Shown here: positions 1 to 7,267 of the stretch, piece by piece | Layout of the letters: the number at the start of each line of letters is the position of its first letter | Position numbering within the stretch: position 1 is the first letter of the stretch | From: an uncultured Pseudomonadota bacterium | GTDB taxonomy: Bacteria; SAR324; NAC60-12 | DNA length: 8,181 bases | Assembly (NCBI GenBank): GCA_913056375.1 | Contig: CAJXNF010000110.1 | Coordinates: forward strand, 1 to 8,181 | Reading direction: 5' to 3' | Made by a program: the position numbers and the translations under genes | Notes under the pieces: generated by a model | Told to the model about the DNA's origin: nothing | Seen by the model: only the letters and a program-made list of their open reading frames with translations | Database searches by the model: none

Positions 1-79
1 ACAAGTGGAATAACCATCACTTGAACCTTGGAAGATTCTCAGGAAGCACACAGGACTTGCAAGTCTTTTAAGAATTGTC

Positions 80-1261
80 CTACTTGACTCGATTCAGAGC
101 TTCTTCATAAAGGTCTTCGCTGTCACGACGATTTGCTGATTCATAAAAGGTCCTGGCTTGTTGTCTTTGTCCAAGCGCTTCATACGCCAAACCTAAGTTG
201 TAATCGTCAGATGCTGTACGATCTTTACGTCCCTGTAAGTAAGTGATTGCCTCTTCGTACGCATTACCTTGAAGCAAGGTAGTCCCCACTTCGTCACCAT
301 CGCTATCAATACTCATATCAGCTTTTCTAAAAGTTGGGATCACTTGGGAAACATATTCCCGAGCAATCTGATCAGTCAGTCGATATTGCAGATCGAGATT
401 TGATAGAGGGACTCTGCTATCACGCTTGGGGTTGTATCCCTGTGCTGGGTATTGCTCTTGGTTTTCAGTAATCATCCTTGTTTTGTCAGATTCACTCGGA
501 AATCGTTCGGTAAGATTTTCATCCTCCTGAAAGTTTTTAGTAATCCACAGTTTCACGTTATCAGGCAAGTGGGAGGTTTCACTTTTCCCACCCCATTTCC
601 GAACATAGAAAGCCTGCAAAGTTTGAGGAGGAATTAGTTCTGCCCCATTGCTCTGGCGATTGAGGCTAATACGAACTTCAAGGGCTCCTATCAGTTCAAC
701 ATATGGAGTATTCTCTTCGATCCCACCGCCAAGCCTTTCCGCACCGAAAACAGCATCGCGAGCCAAAAGCTGCTGTTCAATCGGTAGAGCCTCGTTGAAA
801 ACTGTTAGGAGGTAAGGGACAGGTTCTTTACTTTCCTGCTTAATCTGGGAATAACGGACCAATGCAGAGATGACAGCCACTCGATTTGGGTCAGGAATGA
901 CAACAGGGGGACCTTTAGCGTCTTCGATCGTATTCAACAATTTGAGAGAGGATTTTTTAGAGAAGTTTTTGAGGACTTGTAATCGAAAAAGCTCAGCGAC
1001 TTGTTCACTTGATTGATCAGCTTCAAAAGAAAGCACACCCGGAGACAAATCTGGTGGACCTTCTGCCTCCACTGGTAAAGATATTTTTACTAACGGTTGA
1101 CCTTTGAACTGGCCTACTTTCAGGGTATCTATTTCATTGAGTTCAAATTTCGGAGTTTGTGCAAGTACAAACTCGGTTTTTGTAACTTGACTAAAAAAAG
1201 AGCAGGACATCAAGCTTGCAGCAAAAAACACTAAAACCGGAAATAAATTTGAATGGATCAT
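80..1261 (-). CDS. TPR-containing lipoprotein, paralogue of the upstream lipoprotein gene
   Basis: Predicted outer-envelope lipoprotein of about 393 residues; specific function unknown. The N-terminus is a short signal peptide ending in the lipobox L-M-S-C, with Cys20 as the lipidated residue and Ser at +2, which favours outer-membrane sorting by the E. coli rule. Residues about 40-320 form a globular region with no motif I can name. The last 70 residues, after a D-G-D-E motif at 321-324, look like one or two TPR-type helical hairpins (YNLGLAYEALGQ, then ARTFYESANRRD). This C-terminus matches the C-terminus of the neighbouring lipoprotein closely, so the two are tandem paralogues. I chose the ATG at 1261, 12 nt after the upstream stop. 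A TTG at 1273 would add four residues (M-N-S-G), and neither start has a clear Shine-Dalgarno. It is the last gene of the minus-strand series visible here. Confidence 0.85.
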   Translation of the reverse strand: MIHSNLFPVLVFFAASLMSCSFFSQVTKTEFVLAQTPKFELNEIDTLKVGQFKGQPLVKISLPVEAEGPPDLSPGVLSFEADQSSEQVAELFRLQVLKNFSKKSSLKLLNTIEDAKGPPVVIPDPNRVAVISALVRYSQIKQESKEPVPYLLTVFNEALPIEQQLLARDAVFGAERLGGGIEENTPYVELIGALEVRISLNRQSNGAELIPPQTLQAFYVRKWGGKSETSHLPDNVKLWITKNFQEDENLTERFPSESDKTRMITENQEQYPAQGYNPKRDSRVPLSNLDLQYRLTDQIAREYVSQVIPTFRKADMSIDSDGDEVGTTLLQGNAYEEAITYLQGRKDRTASDDYNLGLAYEALGQRQQARTFYESANRRDSEDLYEEALNRVK

Positions 1262-1273
1262 TCCAGAATTCAA

Positions 1274-2428
1274 TTAAAGCTTTCTGCTTTGAATTGGTGA
1301 ACGAAGTTGAGGAAATTGGCGCTGTAAATTTTCAATTCTGCCAATCCCTTGGGCATACACGAGGTTTGTATCATCCATTTGGTGAGCAGCACGGTAGTTG
1401 AGAAGTGCCAAACCATAATCACCAAGAGCCTCAAAACAAAGACCAAGATTGTAGAGATCTTCTGAATTCGGATCATTAGCTGTCTGCCCCTGAAGCCTCT
1501 GCAAAGCAGACTCATATGCCCCCCCTAGTATCAAAAGTCGGGCTTGTTCATCGCCGTCTTCAGCAACGGGATATTCAACTGTTGATTGGCTTACAGAAAC
1601 TCGTCTCACGAAATCAGCCCCCACTGAAGCTACCATTTCTCCCACCATTACAGATAATGGCGGCAAAACCTCTGAAGTTCTTGTAACAGACTGATCATCA
1701 CCTTGATCTTCCAGAAAGTCCTGAAGTGAGCTCATTCCTTCTTCAGCTTGGTCCACAATTCCACCTGGACTTCCACCCACTCGCTGGGTAAATCTTCTGT
1801 GCACTACATCGGTAGCCACAATTTCCGTAGGTTGTAATCGCACAAGCTTAAGCTCCACTATCAAACTTCCACTCAATTGTTTATAGGGCCACCAGACTAG
1901 TTGTTGAACAGTTAATTTTTCTGCTGGAATTTTTTGTCGTGAATTAGCAGGTGTAAAATATTTCAACGAAATTTTCTGAAGATCGACTCCATCCAGTCGC
2001 TCTGATGTCAGCCAAATCTTTCCGCTCAGGACCGCATCCACATCTCGCGTCACATAGCCCTGAGTTGCGATCATTTGCTGTAGAGCGGCATCATTCTCAA
2101 GACTAGAAAACTCGTCAGTCAGTAAAACCTCAAAAAAAGGGACCTTGGTCAATTGATTGGTAATGCGAGCTCGAATATTCCGTGACAGGATTTGTCGTTC
2201 TTCATTAGTCAGATTTGCTGATTTCTTGGACCAATTCCCCCCTCTTTCAGTAACAAAATCTTCTTGAATAACTCCAACCTCAAAAACACCGATGGCAATT
2301 CGTTGAATACCTGAGGTATCAATTTCAGCTGGCTGAAAAATCTGCAGGCTTGTCTTTTCTGAACATGACGAAACGAGGAATAGAAAAAAAATCCAACCGA
2401 TTTGTCTAAGCCTGAAATTACAAGGCAT
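1274..2428 (-). CDS. TPR-containing lipoprotein, first of a tandem pair
   Basis: Predicted lipoprotein of 384 residues, function unknown. The signal peptide has Arg6 and Arg8, a hydrophobic core (GWIFFLFLV) and the lipobox V-S-S-C with Cys22; Ser23 at +2 suggests the outer membrane. Residues about 35-215 (I-A-I-G-V-F-E-V, then an amphipathic stretch and F-F-E-V-L-L) recall the beta-alpha-beta start of CsgG/LpoB/TolB-N-like periplasmic domains, but that is an impression, not a motif match. A D-G-D-E motif at 291-294 is followed by TPR-like helices to about 365 (YNLGLCFEALGDYGLALLNYRAA). The downstream lipoprotein shares this D-G-D-E plus TPR block almost position by position. It ends with TAA about 12 nt before that gene's ATG. 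The 65-nt gap from the glycosyltransferase could hold a separate promoter: a perfect TTGACA lies at 2465-2470 on the minus strand, but I see no matching -10 element. Confidence 0.87.
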   Translation of the reverse strand: MPCNFRLRQIGWIFFLFLVSSCSEKTSLQIFQPAEIDTSGIQRIAIGVFEVGVIQEDFVTERGGNWSKKSANLTNEERQILSRNIRARITNQLTKVPFFEVLLTDEFSSLENDAALQQMIATQGYVTRDVDAVLSGKIWLTSERLDGVDLQKISLKYFTPANSRQKIPAEKLTVQQLVWWPYKQLSGSLIVELKLVRLQPTEIVATDVVHRRFTQRVGGSPGGIVDQAEEGMSSLQDFLEDQGDDQSVTRTSEVLPPLSVMVGEMVASVGADFVRRVSVSQSTVEYPVAEDGDEQARLLILGGAYESALQRLQGQTANDPNSEDLYNLGLCFEALGDYGLALLNYRAAHQMDDTNLVYAQGIGRIENLQRQFPQLRSPIQSRKL

Positions 2429-2493
2429 TCTTGATAGATATCACAGTTGTAAATGTAAGGATGCTGTCAAAAGAATCAGAGGATAATAAAGAG

Positions 2494-3546
2494 CTAGGCT
2501 CTTACCTTTGGCAACAGTAACTGAGCAGCATCCCAGACTTTCTGAGTAGAAATCGAATACATACAGATTTGCTGGTCTCTGTTCTTACATGTGCCTTTCC
2601 CGGTTCTGGAACATGGGCGACAGCGCAATGCCAAATCAGTCTCCATCAATCTGCTTTGTGCTAACATGGGAGCGTAACCAAATTCTTTAACGGTAGGGCC
2701 AAATAGGGCGATAGAGGGCGTCCTCATTGCTTCTGCAAGATGGATTATAGAAGTGTCGTTAGCGACCACTGCATTGGCCATTTCAAGAAGTGCTGCTGAT
2801 TGGAGAATAGTAAACATCCCTGCAGCACAGAAAACATTTTGGGAACCCCTAAAATACTCTGCCAATTCTTCTGTTTCAATTTCTCCATTGGTACCGACCA
2901 ATACTACCGAAATTCCTGACTGAATTATATTCTCAATCAGTTTCTTAAAATTCTGTAAAGGCCAGCATTTGAGAGGAAAAGAGGCTGAAGCACCAATGCA
3001 GACAAATGGCTTGTCCTGCAAATCGTTTTGGTTCAGCCAAGCCTTAACATAGTTTTTATCTGCTACGCTAGGAAACAATTCTGTCTTGGTTGACAGCGCA
3101 CCAATATGATGGCGTCGTAATGGTTCAAGCCACTGTTCCCGTTGTGATTTTCCGTTGAAAAACTGCCCCCAGCCAAATCTAATTTGAAGTTCACGAGCTA
3201 GCGTTCGCTTCTCAATCAACCAATGTTCTGGTTTTGGAGCATGACGCTTCAGTTGCCAACCAATCCAACGACTGCGCAAAGAGTTGTGGATATCATAGAT
3301 CAGATCGAATTTTTGAAGACGTAGTTGATCTATAAGATTTTCTAGATCGTTACGGGTCTCTTTTCGATGATGGTAGATGATTTCGTCAAGATGTGGATTA
3401 TTTTCCAGAACTCGACCAAATCCCTCTGAGGTCAGAAGGGTTAATCGGGAGTCAGGATATATTTTGCGGAGTTCACGGTAGATTGGAGTCGTCAACACCA
3501 AATCTCCCAATGAACTAAAGCGAATTAGCAGGATATTGCTAAACAC
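2494..3546 (-). CDS. GT9 family glycosyltransferase, ADP-heptose:LPS heptosyltransferase-like
   Basis: Cytoplasmic or inner-membrane-associated glycosyltransferase of the GT-B fold, family 9. Known members (WaaC, WaaF, WaaQ) transfer heptose from an ADP-sugar onto the growing LPS core. At the N-terminus, ILLIRFSSLGD (residues 5-15) is the family signature, and Asp15 aligns with the catalytic acid/base. The C-terminal nucleotide-binding half has GASASFPLKCWP (185-196), VVLVG (214-218), NDTSIIHLAEAM (263-274) and ALFGPT (280-285). A cysteine cluster, C309, C312, C320 and C328 in CRPC-x7-C-x7-CM, is common in this family. The length of 350 residues is normal. The start is GTG at 3546, the only usual start codon in frame before a TAA at 3577-3579. 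No Shine-Dalgarno is visible, so translation may depend on coupling to the upstream gene 33 nt away. The exact acceptor sugar cannot be read from sequence, so no gene symbol is given. Confidence 0.9.
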   Translation of the reverse strand: MFSNILLIRFSSLGDLVLTTPIYRELRKIYPDSRLTLLTSEGFGRVLENNPHLDEIIYHHRKETRNDLENLIDQLRLQKFDLIYDIHNSLRSRWIGWQLKRHAPKPEHWLIEKRTLARELQIRFGWGQFFNGKSQREQWLEPLRRHHIGALSTKTELFPSVADKNYVKAWLNQNDLQDKPFVCIGASASFPLKCWPLQNFKKLIENIIQSGISVVLVGTNGEIETEELAEYFRGSQNVFCAAGMFTILQSAALLEMANAVVANDTSIIHLAEAMRTPSIALFGPTVKEFGYAPMLAQSRLMETDLALRCRPCSRTGKGTCKNRDQQICMYSISTQKVWDAAQLLLPKVRA

Positions 3547-3579
3547 AAGGCGTGGGTCTAATAATGAAGCGGCAGATTA

Positions 3580-4026
3580 TCAGTTACAATTTCCGTTTTG
3601 AAGTTCAGCTAGTAGTGCTGGTTGGTTGCCTTCCAGAATATCGATAGTGAGCTTGATCATCCTTGATCTTTGCTGCGGAGATAGCGCCTTCTGACGTTTA
3701 GTGCAATATAGTTCTCGCAGTTCACTGATCAAGTTGTCTCGGGCTGGCTGATCAGTCAGCGAAAATTCTTTCTCAGCAAGATACTCGTATGTACCATCTG
3801 ATTTGAGGTAAAGTTCCTTATTTTTAAGATACTCATAAGTCATATCCTGACGTAAAATGACTTTCTCACCCTGCTCAGTGGCTGCCACTTTGACGGTTTC
3901 ATAAGTGCCATCGGATTTTAAAATCAGAGTCTTGCCGTCTCCCAATTCAACAATGTTTTGCGCAAACAACGAACCACTAATAGTTGCCGATAGGATTACA
4001 GTCCCCAAAATCATCTTCCAACGCAT
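3580..4026 (-). CDS. secreted DUF3157-like protein with three TYE repeats
   Basis: Small exported protein of 148 residues, function unknown. A Sec signal peptide (MRWK, hydrophobic core, SLFAQ) is probably cleaved after Ala22. The mature N-terminal half contains three similar beta-hairpin-like units of pattern K-x-L/V-x-L-K/R-x-D-x-T-Y-E: GKTLILKSDGTYETV (31-45), GEKVILRQDMTYEYL (53-67) and NKELYLKSDGTYEYL (69-83). This 'lysine-rich strand, DG, TYE/TWEY' pattern is characteristic of DUF3157-type proteins. The C-terminal half is helical and polar, with Cys108 and Cys147, which could form a disulfide in the periplasm (inference). A good Shine-Dalgarno, GGGAGA (4031-4036), sits 4 nt before the ATG and overlaps the stop codon of the preceding gene (gap 9 nt), so translational coupling is likely. 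Confidence 0.82.
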   Translation of the reverse strand: MRWKMILGTVILSATISGSLFAQNIVELGDGKTLILKSDGTYETVKVAATEQGEKVILRQDMTYEYLKNKELYLKSDGTYEYLAEKEFSLTDQPARDNLISELRELYCTKRQKALSPQQRSRMIKLTIDILEGNQPALLAELQNGNCN

Positions 4027-4035
4027 AGATTCTCC

Positions 4036-4914
4036 CTAAGTGTTCACCAGATCATGTCGAATCGGTTCAGTGTTCACCAAAGTTTCCAACCATTCTGCTT
4101 TCTCCTTCCAGAATTGACTCAGCCATCTTCTTACGTCATTTGCTGAAGAAGACTGTAGGGCACTGGGCAATGGAATTTCACGAACCGACAACAATATATT
4201 TTGCCTTCCTCCAAGCAACCATTGCCAAGCAAAGCGTACTGGTTTTTCCTGATGAAAAGTCACATCCAAAATTGAATGCCAAGTTTGATTCTGCATCAGC
4301 GTAGCATGAATTAGTTCACCAGGCTTCGGAGTGTAAAGAAATTTGGAATTTCTCAATAGTTGTCCGTCTCTCCTATAAGCATCTTTTTCAGGCAATAGAA
4401 GCAGAGAACGAGTTTGTTCAAGAAGATTTTTGTACTTTTCAGCTACTTTTGCCAACTGCTCTTGGGTAGCCTGTGGATCGTTAGTTTGCCGCTCAGCTGG
4501 CAGATACAGGTAAACTGGGGCTTCATCTAGCCAGGCTCGCCATTCCAGTATCAGATTTGGAATTTTCCTATGGCGAAGTGGAGTGACAATCGGTGTGATT
4601 TTTCTACCGAGAACTCCTCTAACAACGAGAGGTACCAGGGGTCCTTCTTGGTTTGAAATTACAAGATAAGAGCGATCACGTGATAATGTGGATGGCAGCG
4701 AAATTTCCCAATTCAGATTTTGGGAACTTCTTAGACATTCCCACTGAACAGTACGAAAAAACTGATGAAAGGCATGCCACCAGACACTAGCTGTCGTTTT
4801 TTGAAGGATCTTTGCGAACGTGAGAGGAAGAGCTATCAAACACAGGGCAATTTCGATGGAATAGAATTTTAGGAAACTGCCCACAGGAGAGGACTCAGGC
4901 AATACTGAACTCAT
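4036..4914 (-). CDS. YihG-like PlsC-family acyltransferase homologue, catalytic motif lost
   Basis: Membrane-anchored protein of 292 residues related to the YihG branch of 1-acylglycerol-3-phosphate acyltransferases. The layout follows that family: N-terminal hydrophobic segment (about 19-37, ending LPLTFAKIL); YLVISN (83-88) where the family has YLVISNHQSWxD; an LLLLPE segment (171-176) where active members have xxFxEGxR; then a distal block LDVTFH (216-221), LLGGRQNILLSVREIPLP (233-250) and WLSQFWKEKAEWLE (264-277), which strongly resembles the YihG C-terminus. In the HX4D motif, His is replaced by Gln89 and Asp by Val94, and EG is replaced by E176-K177. The protein is therefore probably not an active acyltransferase; binding or scaffolding is inferred only. 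The gene overlaps the upstream YbjN-like gene by 20 nt. A GTG at 4884, 10 nt past that stop, is an alternative start, and neither start has a strong Shine-Dalgarno. Confidence 0.78.
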   Translation of the reverse strand: MSSVLPESSPVGSFLKFYSIEIALCLIALPLTFAKILQKTTASVWWHAFHQFFRTVQWECLRSSQNLNWEISLPSTLSRDRSYLVISNQEGPLVPLVVRGVLGRKITPIVTPLRHRKIPNLILEWRAWLDEAPVYLYLPAERQTNDPQATQEQLAKVAEKYKNLLEQTRSLLLLPEKDAYRRDGQLLRNSKFLYTPKPGELIHATLMQNQTWHSILDVTFHQEKPVRFAWQWLLGGRQNILLSVREIPLPSALQSSSANDVRRWLSQFWKEKAEWLETLVNTEPIRHDLVNT

Positions 4915-5293
4915 TCAACAGGTAGTCGTCATATTCGTCTGCGATGATTGCAATACAGGCAATCATCCACTCCAGTTCTTCTGGATCTAGGCCAAGCACC
5001 GGACGAACAAAATTCAGAACAAGATGTTTATTGCGAATCCCAAAAGAAACACCTTTGAGCTTAAAAGTCCCATTTAGTTTCAGGACATATTCGTTCAACT
5101 CAGGGTTTGATCGTGTGTAGCGGAAAAGGTTGGCCGCCACAATCAACTCTGCGTCTTCTTCAAGGGAAGTCAGAAAAATTTGAACCTTCACAGAGCCATT
5201 GACGATCCACCACTCTGTGTCATTCACAAACCCCTTGTCTGCATCACCACAATTGTGAAGAAAATCAGAGATCAGTGCACTGTATTTATTCAC
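4895..5293 (-). CDS. YbjN-domain-like protein
   Basis: Cytoplasmic protein of 132 residues with the alpha-beta pattern of the YbjN family, which shares its fold with type III secretion chaperones. Visible features are an N-terminal helix, a strand around WWIVNGSVKVQIFL (28-41), an acidic turn (EEDAEL), an asparagine-containing helix (ELNEYVLKLN, 65-74), a short strand pair (GVSFGIRNKHLVLNFVRPV, 81-99) and a C-terminal helix (LDPEELEWMIACIAIIADEYDDYLL). The l-x-x-E-E-L followed by AD in the last helix is typical of YbjN. Family members have been linked to stress and motility regulation in enterobacteria, but no molecular activity can be assigned here. The start is GTG at 5293 with only a weak GCGAG-like ribosome site. 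It lies 31 nt after the small membrane protein gene and overlaps the next gene by 20 nt, so it belongs to the same operon. Confidence 0.75.
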   Translation of the reverse strand: MNKYSALISDFLHNCGDADKGFVNDTEWWIVNGSVKVQIFLTSLEEDAELIVAANLFRYTRSNPELNEYVLKLNGTFKLKGVSFGIRNKHLVLNFVRPVLGLDPEELEWMIACIAIIADEYDDYLLNEFSIA

Positions 5294-5324
5294 GTTTTTT
5301 CTCGCTGAGGTGCAATGTCAAATT

Positions 5325-5486
5325 TCAGCTTTGAACCTTGTCCTGCTGAACCCCTCCGTTAGGTAGATAGTTGAGGAGCTGTGCAGCAAGGCCACTAAAT
5401 AGGAAAGTCAAGACGGCTGCCGGCATAGAAGCTATGAAAAGCATCCATGGGAAAAGAAAAAGATAGAAAATTTTCTCGTCGATCAT
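5325..5486 (-). CDS. small hydrophobic membrane protein, 53 residues
   Basis: Short open reading frame filling the gap between the helicase and the YbjN-like gene. It starts with ATG (5484-5486) and ends with TGA (5325-5327). A Shine-Dalgarno GAGG (5491-5494) lies 4 nt upstream, and the ATG is 10 nt beyond the helicase stop, an operon-like arrangement. The product begins MIDEK, has a continuous apolar stretch of about 35 residues (IFYLFLFPWMLFIASMPAAV, then LTFLFSGLAAQLLNYL) and ends in a polar tail (PNGGVQQDKVQS). That stretch is long enough for one long transmembrane helix, or two short ones broken at Pro13 or Pro22. I do not recognise a family. Confidence rests on the ribosome site, the spacing and the strongly membrane-like composition, not on homology. 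Confidence 0.65.
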   Translation of the reverse strand: MIDEKIFYLFLFPWMLFIASMPAAVLTFLFSGLAAQLLNYLPNGGVQQDKVQS

Positions 5487-5496
5487 TGAACCTCAT

Positions 5497-7167
5497 TCAT
5501 CCATTAGAATATCGCCGTTGCGGGCGACGGGAACGTTGATTATTGTTGTTACGGAAGTCACGGAAACGAGCTACTTTCTCACGGGCTCTAGCTGGTTTTA
5601 CATTGATTTCGCTACCACGAAAATGAAAGCTTGGCAAGTTTTCAAGCAAATGCCTTGCCCACGTTTCAGGGACTTCCACGAAGGAAAAATCGTCCTGTAG
5701 CATGATTTTCCCAACTTCTGCGCCTGGTATCTTTGTGTGTTGAGTCACAGTTCTCACTACATCACCAGCCATGAGTCCAATCGTTCTGCCACCATTCAGA
5801 AAGAAGCGTACCATTCCATACTCTGCACCGGTATTTTCCGAATTCAATTCATGCTGTCGATCAACACTGATTTGTGGTGACAGAGAGTCACCGGCAACCC
5901 TTAGTGTTGTCGCTAACATTTCTATTGGTGAACCACTTTCCAGTAGTTTGGCCGCAAGTTCAACGTAATCCGCGCTTTCTGCATCCTGAATACCTTCTTC
6001 GATCCTCATCTGCAGAAAATCCAGTCGGTGAGACTTGAGTTCCTCACGCGTTGGCAAATCCCGATACTGCAGACGAATTTTGATCAATTTTTCAATCGCA
6101 TAGAGTTGTCGATAGTCTTCTTGTGAAACAAACGTGAGCGCTAACCCTTCTCGACCTGCTCGACCAGTTCGGCCAATGCGGTGTACATATGTTTCCGGAT
6201 TCTCCGGAACGTTGTAATTGACCACCATATCCAACTTGGAATCAATCCCCCTGGCTGCCAAATCTGTAGCAATCAGGAGATCTAGTTCATGATTGCGAAA
6301 TTTTTGCATCACTTGATCACGTTGGTGTTGGCTATAGTCGCCATGTAATGCTTCAGCTTTGTAGCCTCGCTCGTGCAACTGTCTATGAAGTTCATCCACA
6401 TCCCGCTTGGTCTGGCAAAAAATCAAAGCCAACTCAGGCTGATGATAGCTGAGGATTCTGCAAAGTCCTTCAAAACGTTCCCAGGGTTTCACCTTGTATA
6501 GCCACTGGGAAATTCGTGGAACAAGGATGTTGGATCTAGAAACTGAGACAGTTGAAGGCTGGCTCATGTATTTGGCAGCAATTCGATCAATTTCTGGAGA
6601 CATTGTTGCAGAGAAAAGAAGAATTTGTCTTTTCTCAGGTAGACTCTGCATGATCGTCTGAATGTCTTCGATAAAGCCCATGTCTAACATCTCATCGGCT
6701 TCATCCAAAACAAAGTGCCGAACTCCACTCAAATCAATCGTTCCTCTGGAAAGATGATCAAGCACTCGCCCTGGAGTGCCAACAATGATGTTGGTACGGC
6801 GGCGAAGAGTACGGACTTGTTGTTCGATGGAAACTCCACCATAAATGGTGACAACGGATAAAGATTTATAAAGCCCAATCTTGCGGAGTTCTTCGGAAAC
6901 CTGGGAGGCCAGTTCCCGAGTAGGGGTTAGAATCAGAGCGTCTGTGGTGTGCTTGCCATCGTCACGCTGGCGAGGTGAGAGCCTTTCGATCAGAGGAATT
7001 CCGAAGGCAGCCGTTTTTCCAGTTCCAGTTTGGGCTTGGCCGATTACGTCATTATGCCCAATTTGCAGGGGGATTACCTGCTCCTGAATTGGAGTTGGTT
7101 CAGAAAAACCTGCTTCCTCCAATGCGCGAAGTACTGCATCGGACAGTCCCATTTCTTGAAACGTCAT
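5497..7167 (-). CDS. deaD: DEAD-box ATP-dependent RNA helicase, DeaD/CsdA type
   Basis: ATP-dependent RNA helicase of 556 residues that remodels RNA; the DeaD/CsdA group is known for roles in ribosome assembly, mRNA turnover and cold adaptation. All core motifs are present: Q motif (FSEPTPIQ, 21-28), motif I AQTGTGKT (45-52), Ia PTRELA (82-87), Ib TPGR (131-134), DEAD (155-158), SAT (186-188), ALIFCQTK (247-254), ATDLAARGID (300-309) and HRIGRTGR (329-336). A helical linker (about 370-430) leads to a DbpA-type RNA-binding domain (about 449-525: VRFFLNGGRTIGL, GKIMLQDDFSFVEVP). The tail is basic and Arg/Asn-rich (RNNNNQRSRRPQRRYSNG), as in DeaD/CsdA. The ATG at 7167 has a Shine-Dalgarno AAGGGA and begins MTFQEMGLSD, the expected family start. 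A TAG lies in frame 21 nt upstream. An overlapping reading frame starts at 7267 (see separate entry). It is likely the first gene of the minus-strand operon. Confidence 0.95.
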   Translation of the reverse strand: MTFQEMGLSDAVLRALEEAGFSEPTPIQEQVIPLQIGHNDVIGQAQTGTGKTAAFGIPLIERLSPRQRDDGKHTTDALILTPTRELASQVSEELRKIGLYKSLSVVTIYGGVSIEQQVRTLRRRTNIIVGTPGRVLDHLSRGTIDLSGVRHFVLDEADEMLDMGFIEDIQTIMQSLPEKRQILLFSATMSPEIDRIAAKYMSQPSTVSVSRSNILVPRISQWLYKVKPWERFEGLCRILSYHQPELALIFCQTKRDVDELHRQLHERGYKAEALHGDYSQHQRDQVMQKFRNHELDLLIATDLAARGIDSKLDMVVNYNVPENPETYVHRIGRTGRAGREGLALTFVSQEDYRQLYAIEKLIKIRLQYRDLPTREELKSHRLDFLQMRIEEGIQDAESADYVELAAKLLESGSPIEMLATTLRVAGDSLSPQISVDRQHELNSENTGAEYGMVRFFLNGGRTIGLMAGDVVRTVTQHTKIPGAEVGKIMLQDDFSFVEVPETWARHLLENLPSFHFRGSEINVKPARAREKVARFRDFRNNNNQRSRRPQRRYSNG

Positions 7168-7267
7168 AAATCTTCCCTTTGGTTGCTATTGAAGCGGAGT
7201 CCTTGGGCATGTCTGACGCTGCAAAAGTATCTGGGCTCTCTTGTTTCGTTACGTCAGAATCACTCAT
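7100..7267 (-). other. possible leader ORF, or frameshifted N-terminus of the helicase
   Basis: Open reading frame of 55 codons in the helicase leader, starting at ATG (7265-7267) with AGGAG only 1 nt upstream. It overlaps the first 68 nt of the helicase gene in another frame. Its first 33 residues are hydrophilic (MSDSDVTKQESPDTF..., ending ATKGKI), like a disordered extension; the rest merely reads helicase DNA out of frame. Removing one T from the run before the helicase ATG would join residues 1-33 in frame with MTFQEMGL. It could be a leader peptide, a remnant or sequencing-error-split N-terminus, or chance. The helicase's own ribosome site makes it hard to decide. Confidence 0.3.

Noticed and set aside
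2..23. Inverted repeat CAAGTG...CACTTG near the left edge, considered as a terminator
   Set aside because: The stem is only 6 bp with a 10-nt loop and the window ends before any T-tract could be seen.
54..65. 12-bp perfect palindrome GACTTGCAAGTC downstream of the last lipoprotein gene
   Set aside because: It has no loop and no following T-run, so it is not an intrinsic terminator. At this length it can occur by chance.
452..1401. Plus-strand ORFs of 61 codons opposite the lipoprotein genes
   Set aside because: They are antisense to real genes, have no ribosome sites and have no recognisable protein features.
1270..1515. Minus-strand ORF of 81 codons overlapping the first lipoprotein's 3' end
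   Set aside because: It lies inside the same-strand lipoprotein gene in another frame. The lipoprotein frame encodes the conserved TPR block there, so this is a shadow.
2465..2470. Perfect TTGACA on the minus strand between the glycosyltransferase and lipoprotein genes
   Set aside because: No acceptable -10 hexamer at 16-18 nt; the nearest A/T-rich hexamer is about 21 nt away. A promoter here is possible but not supported.
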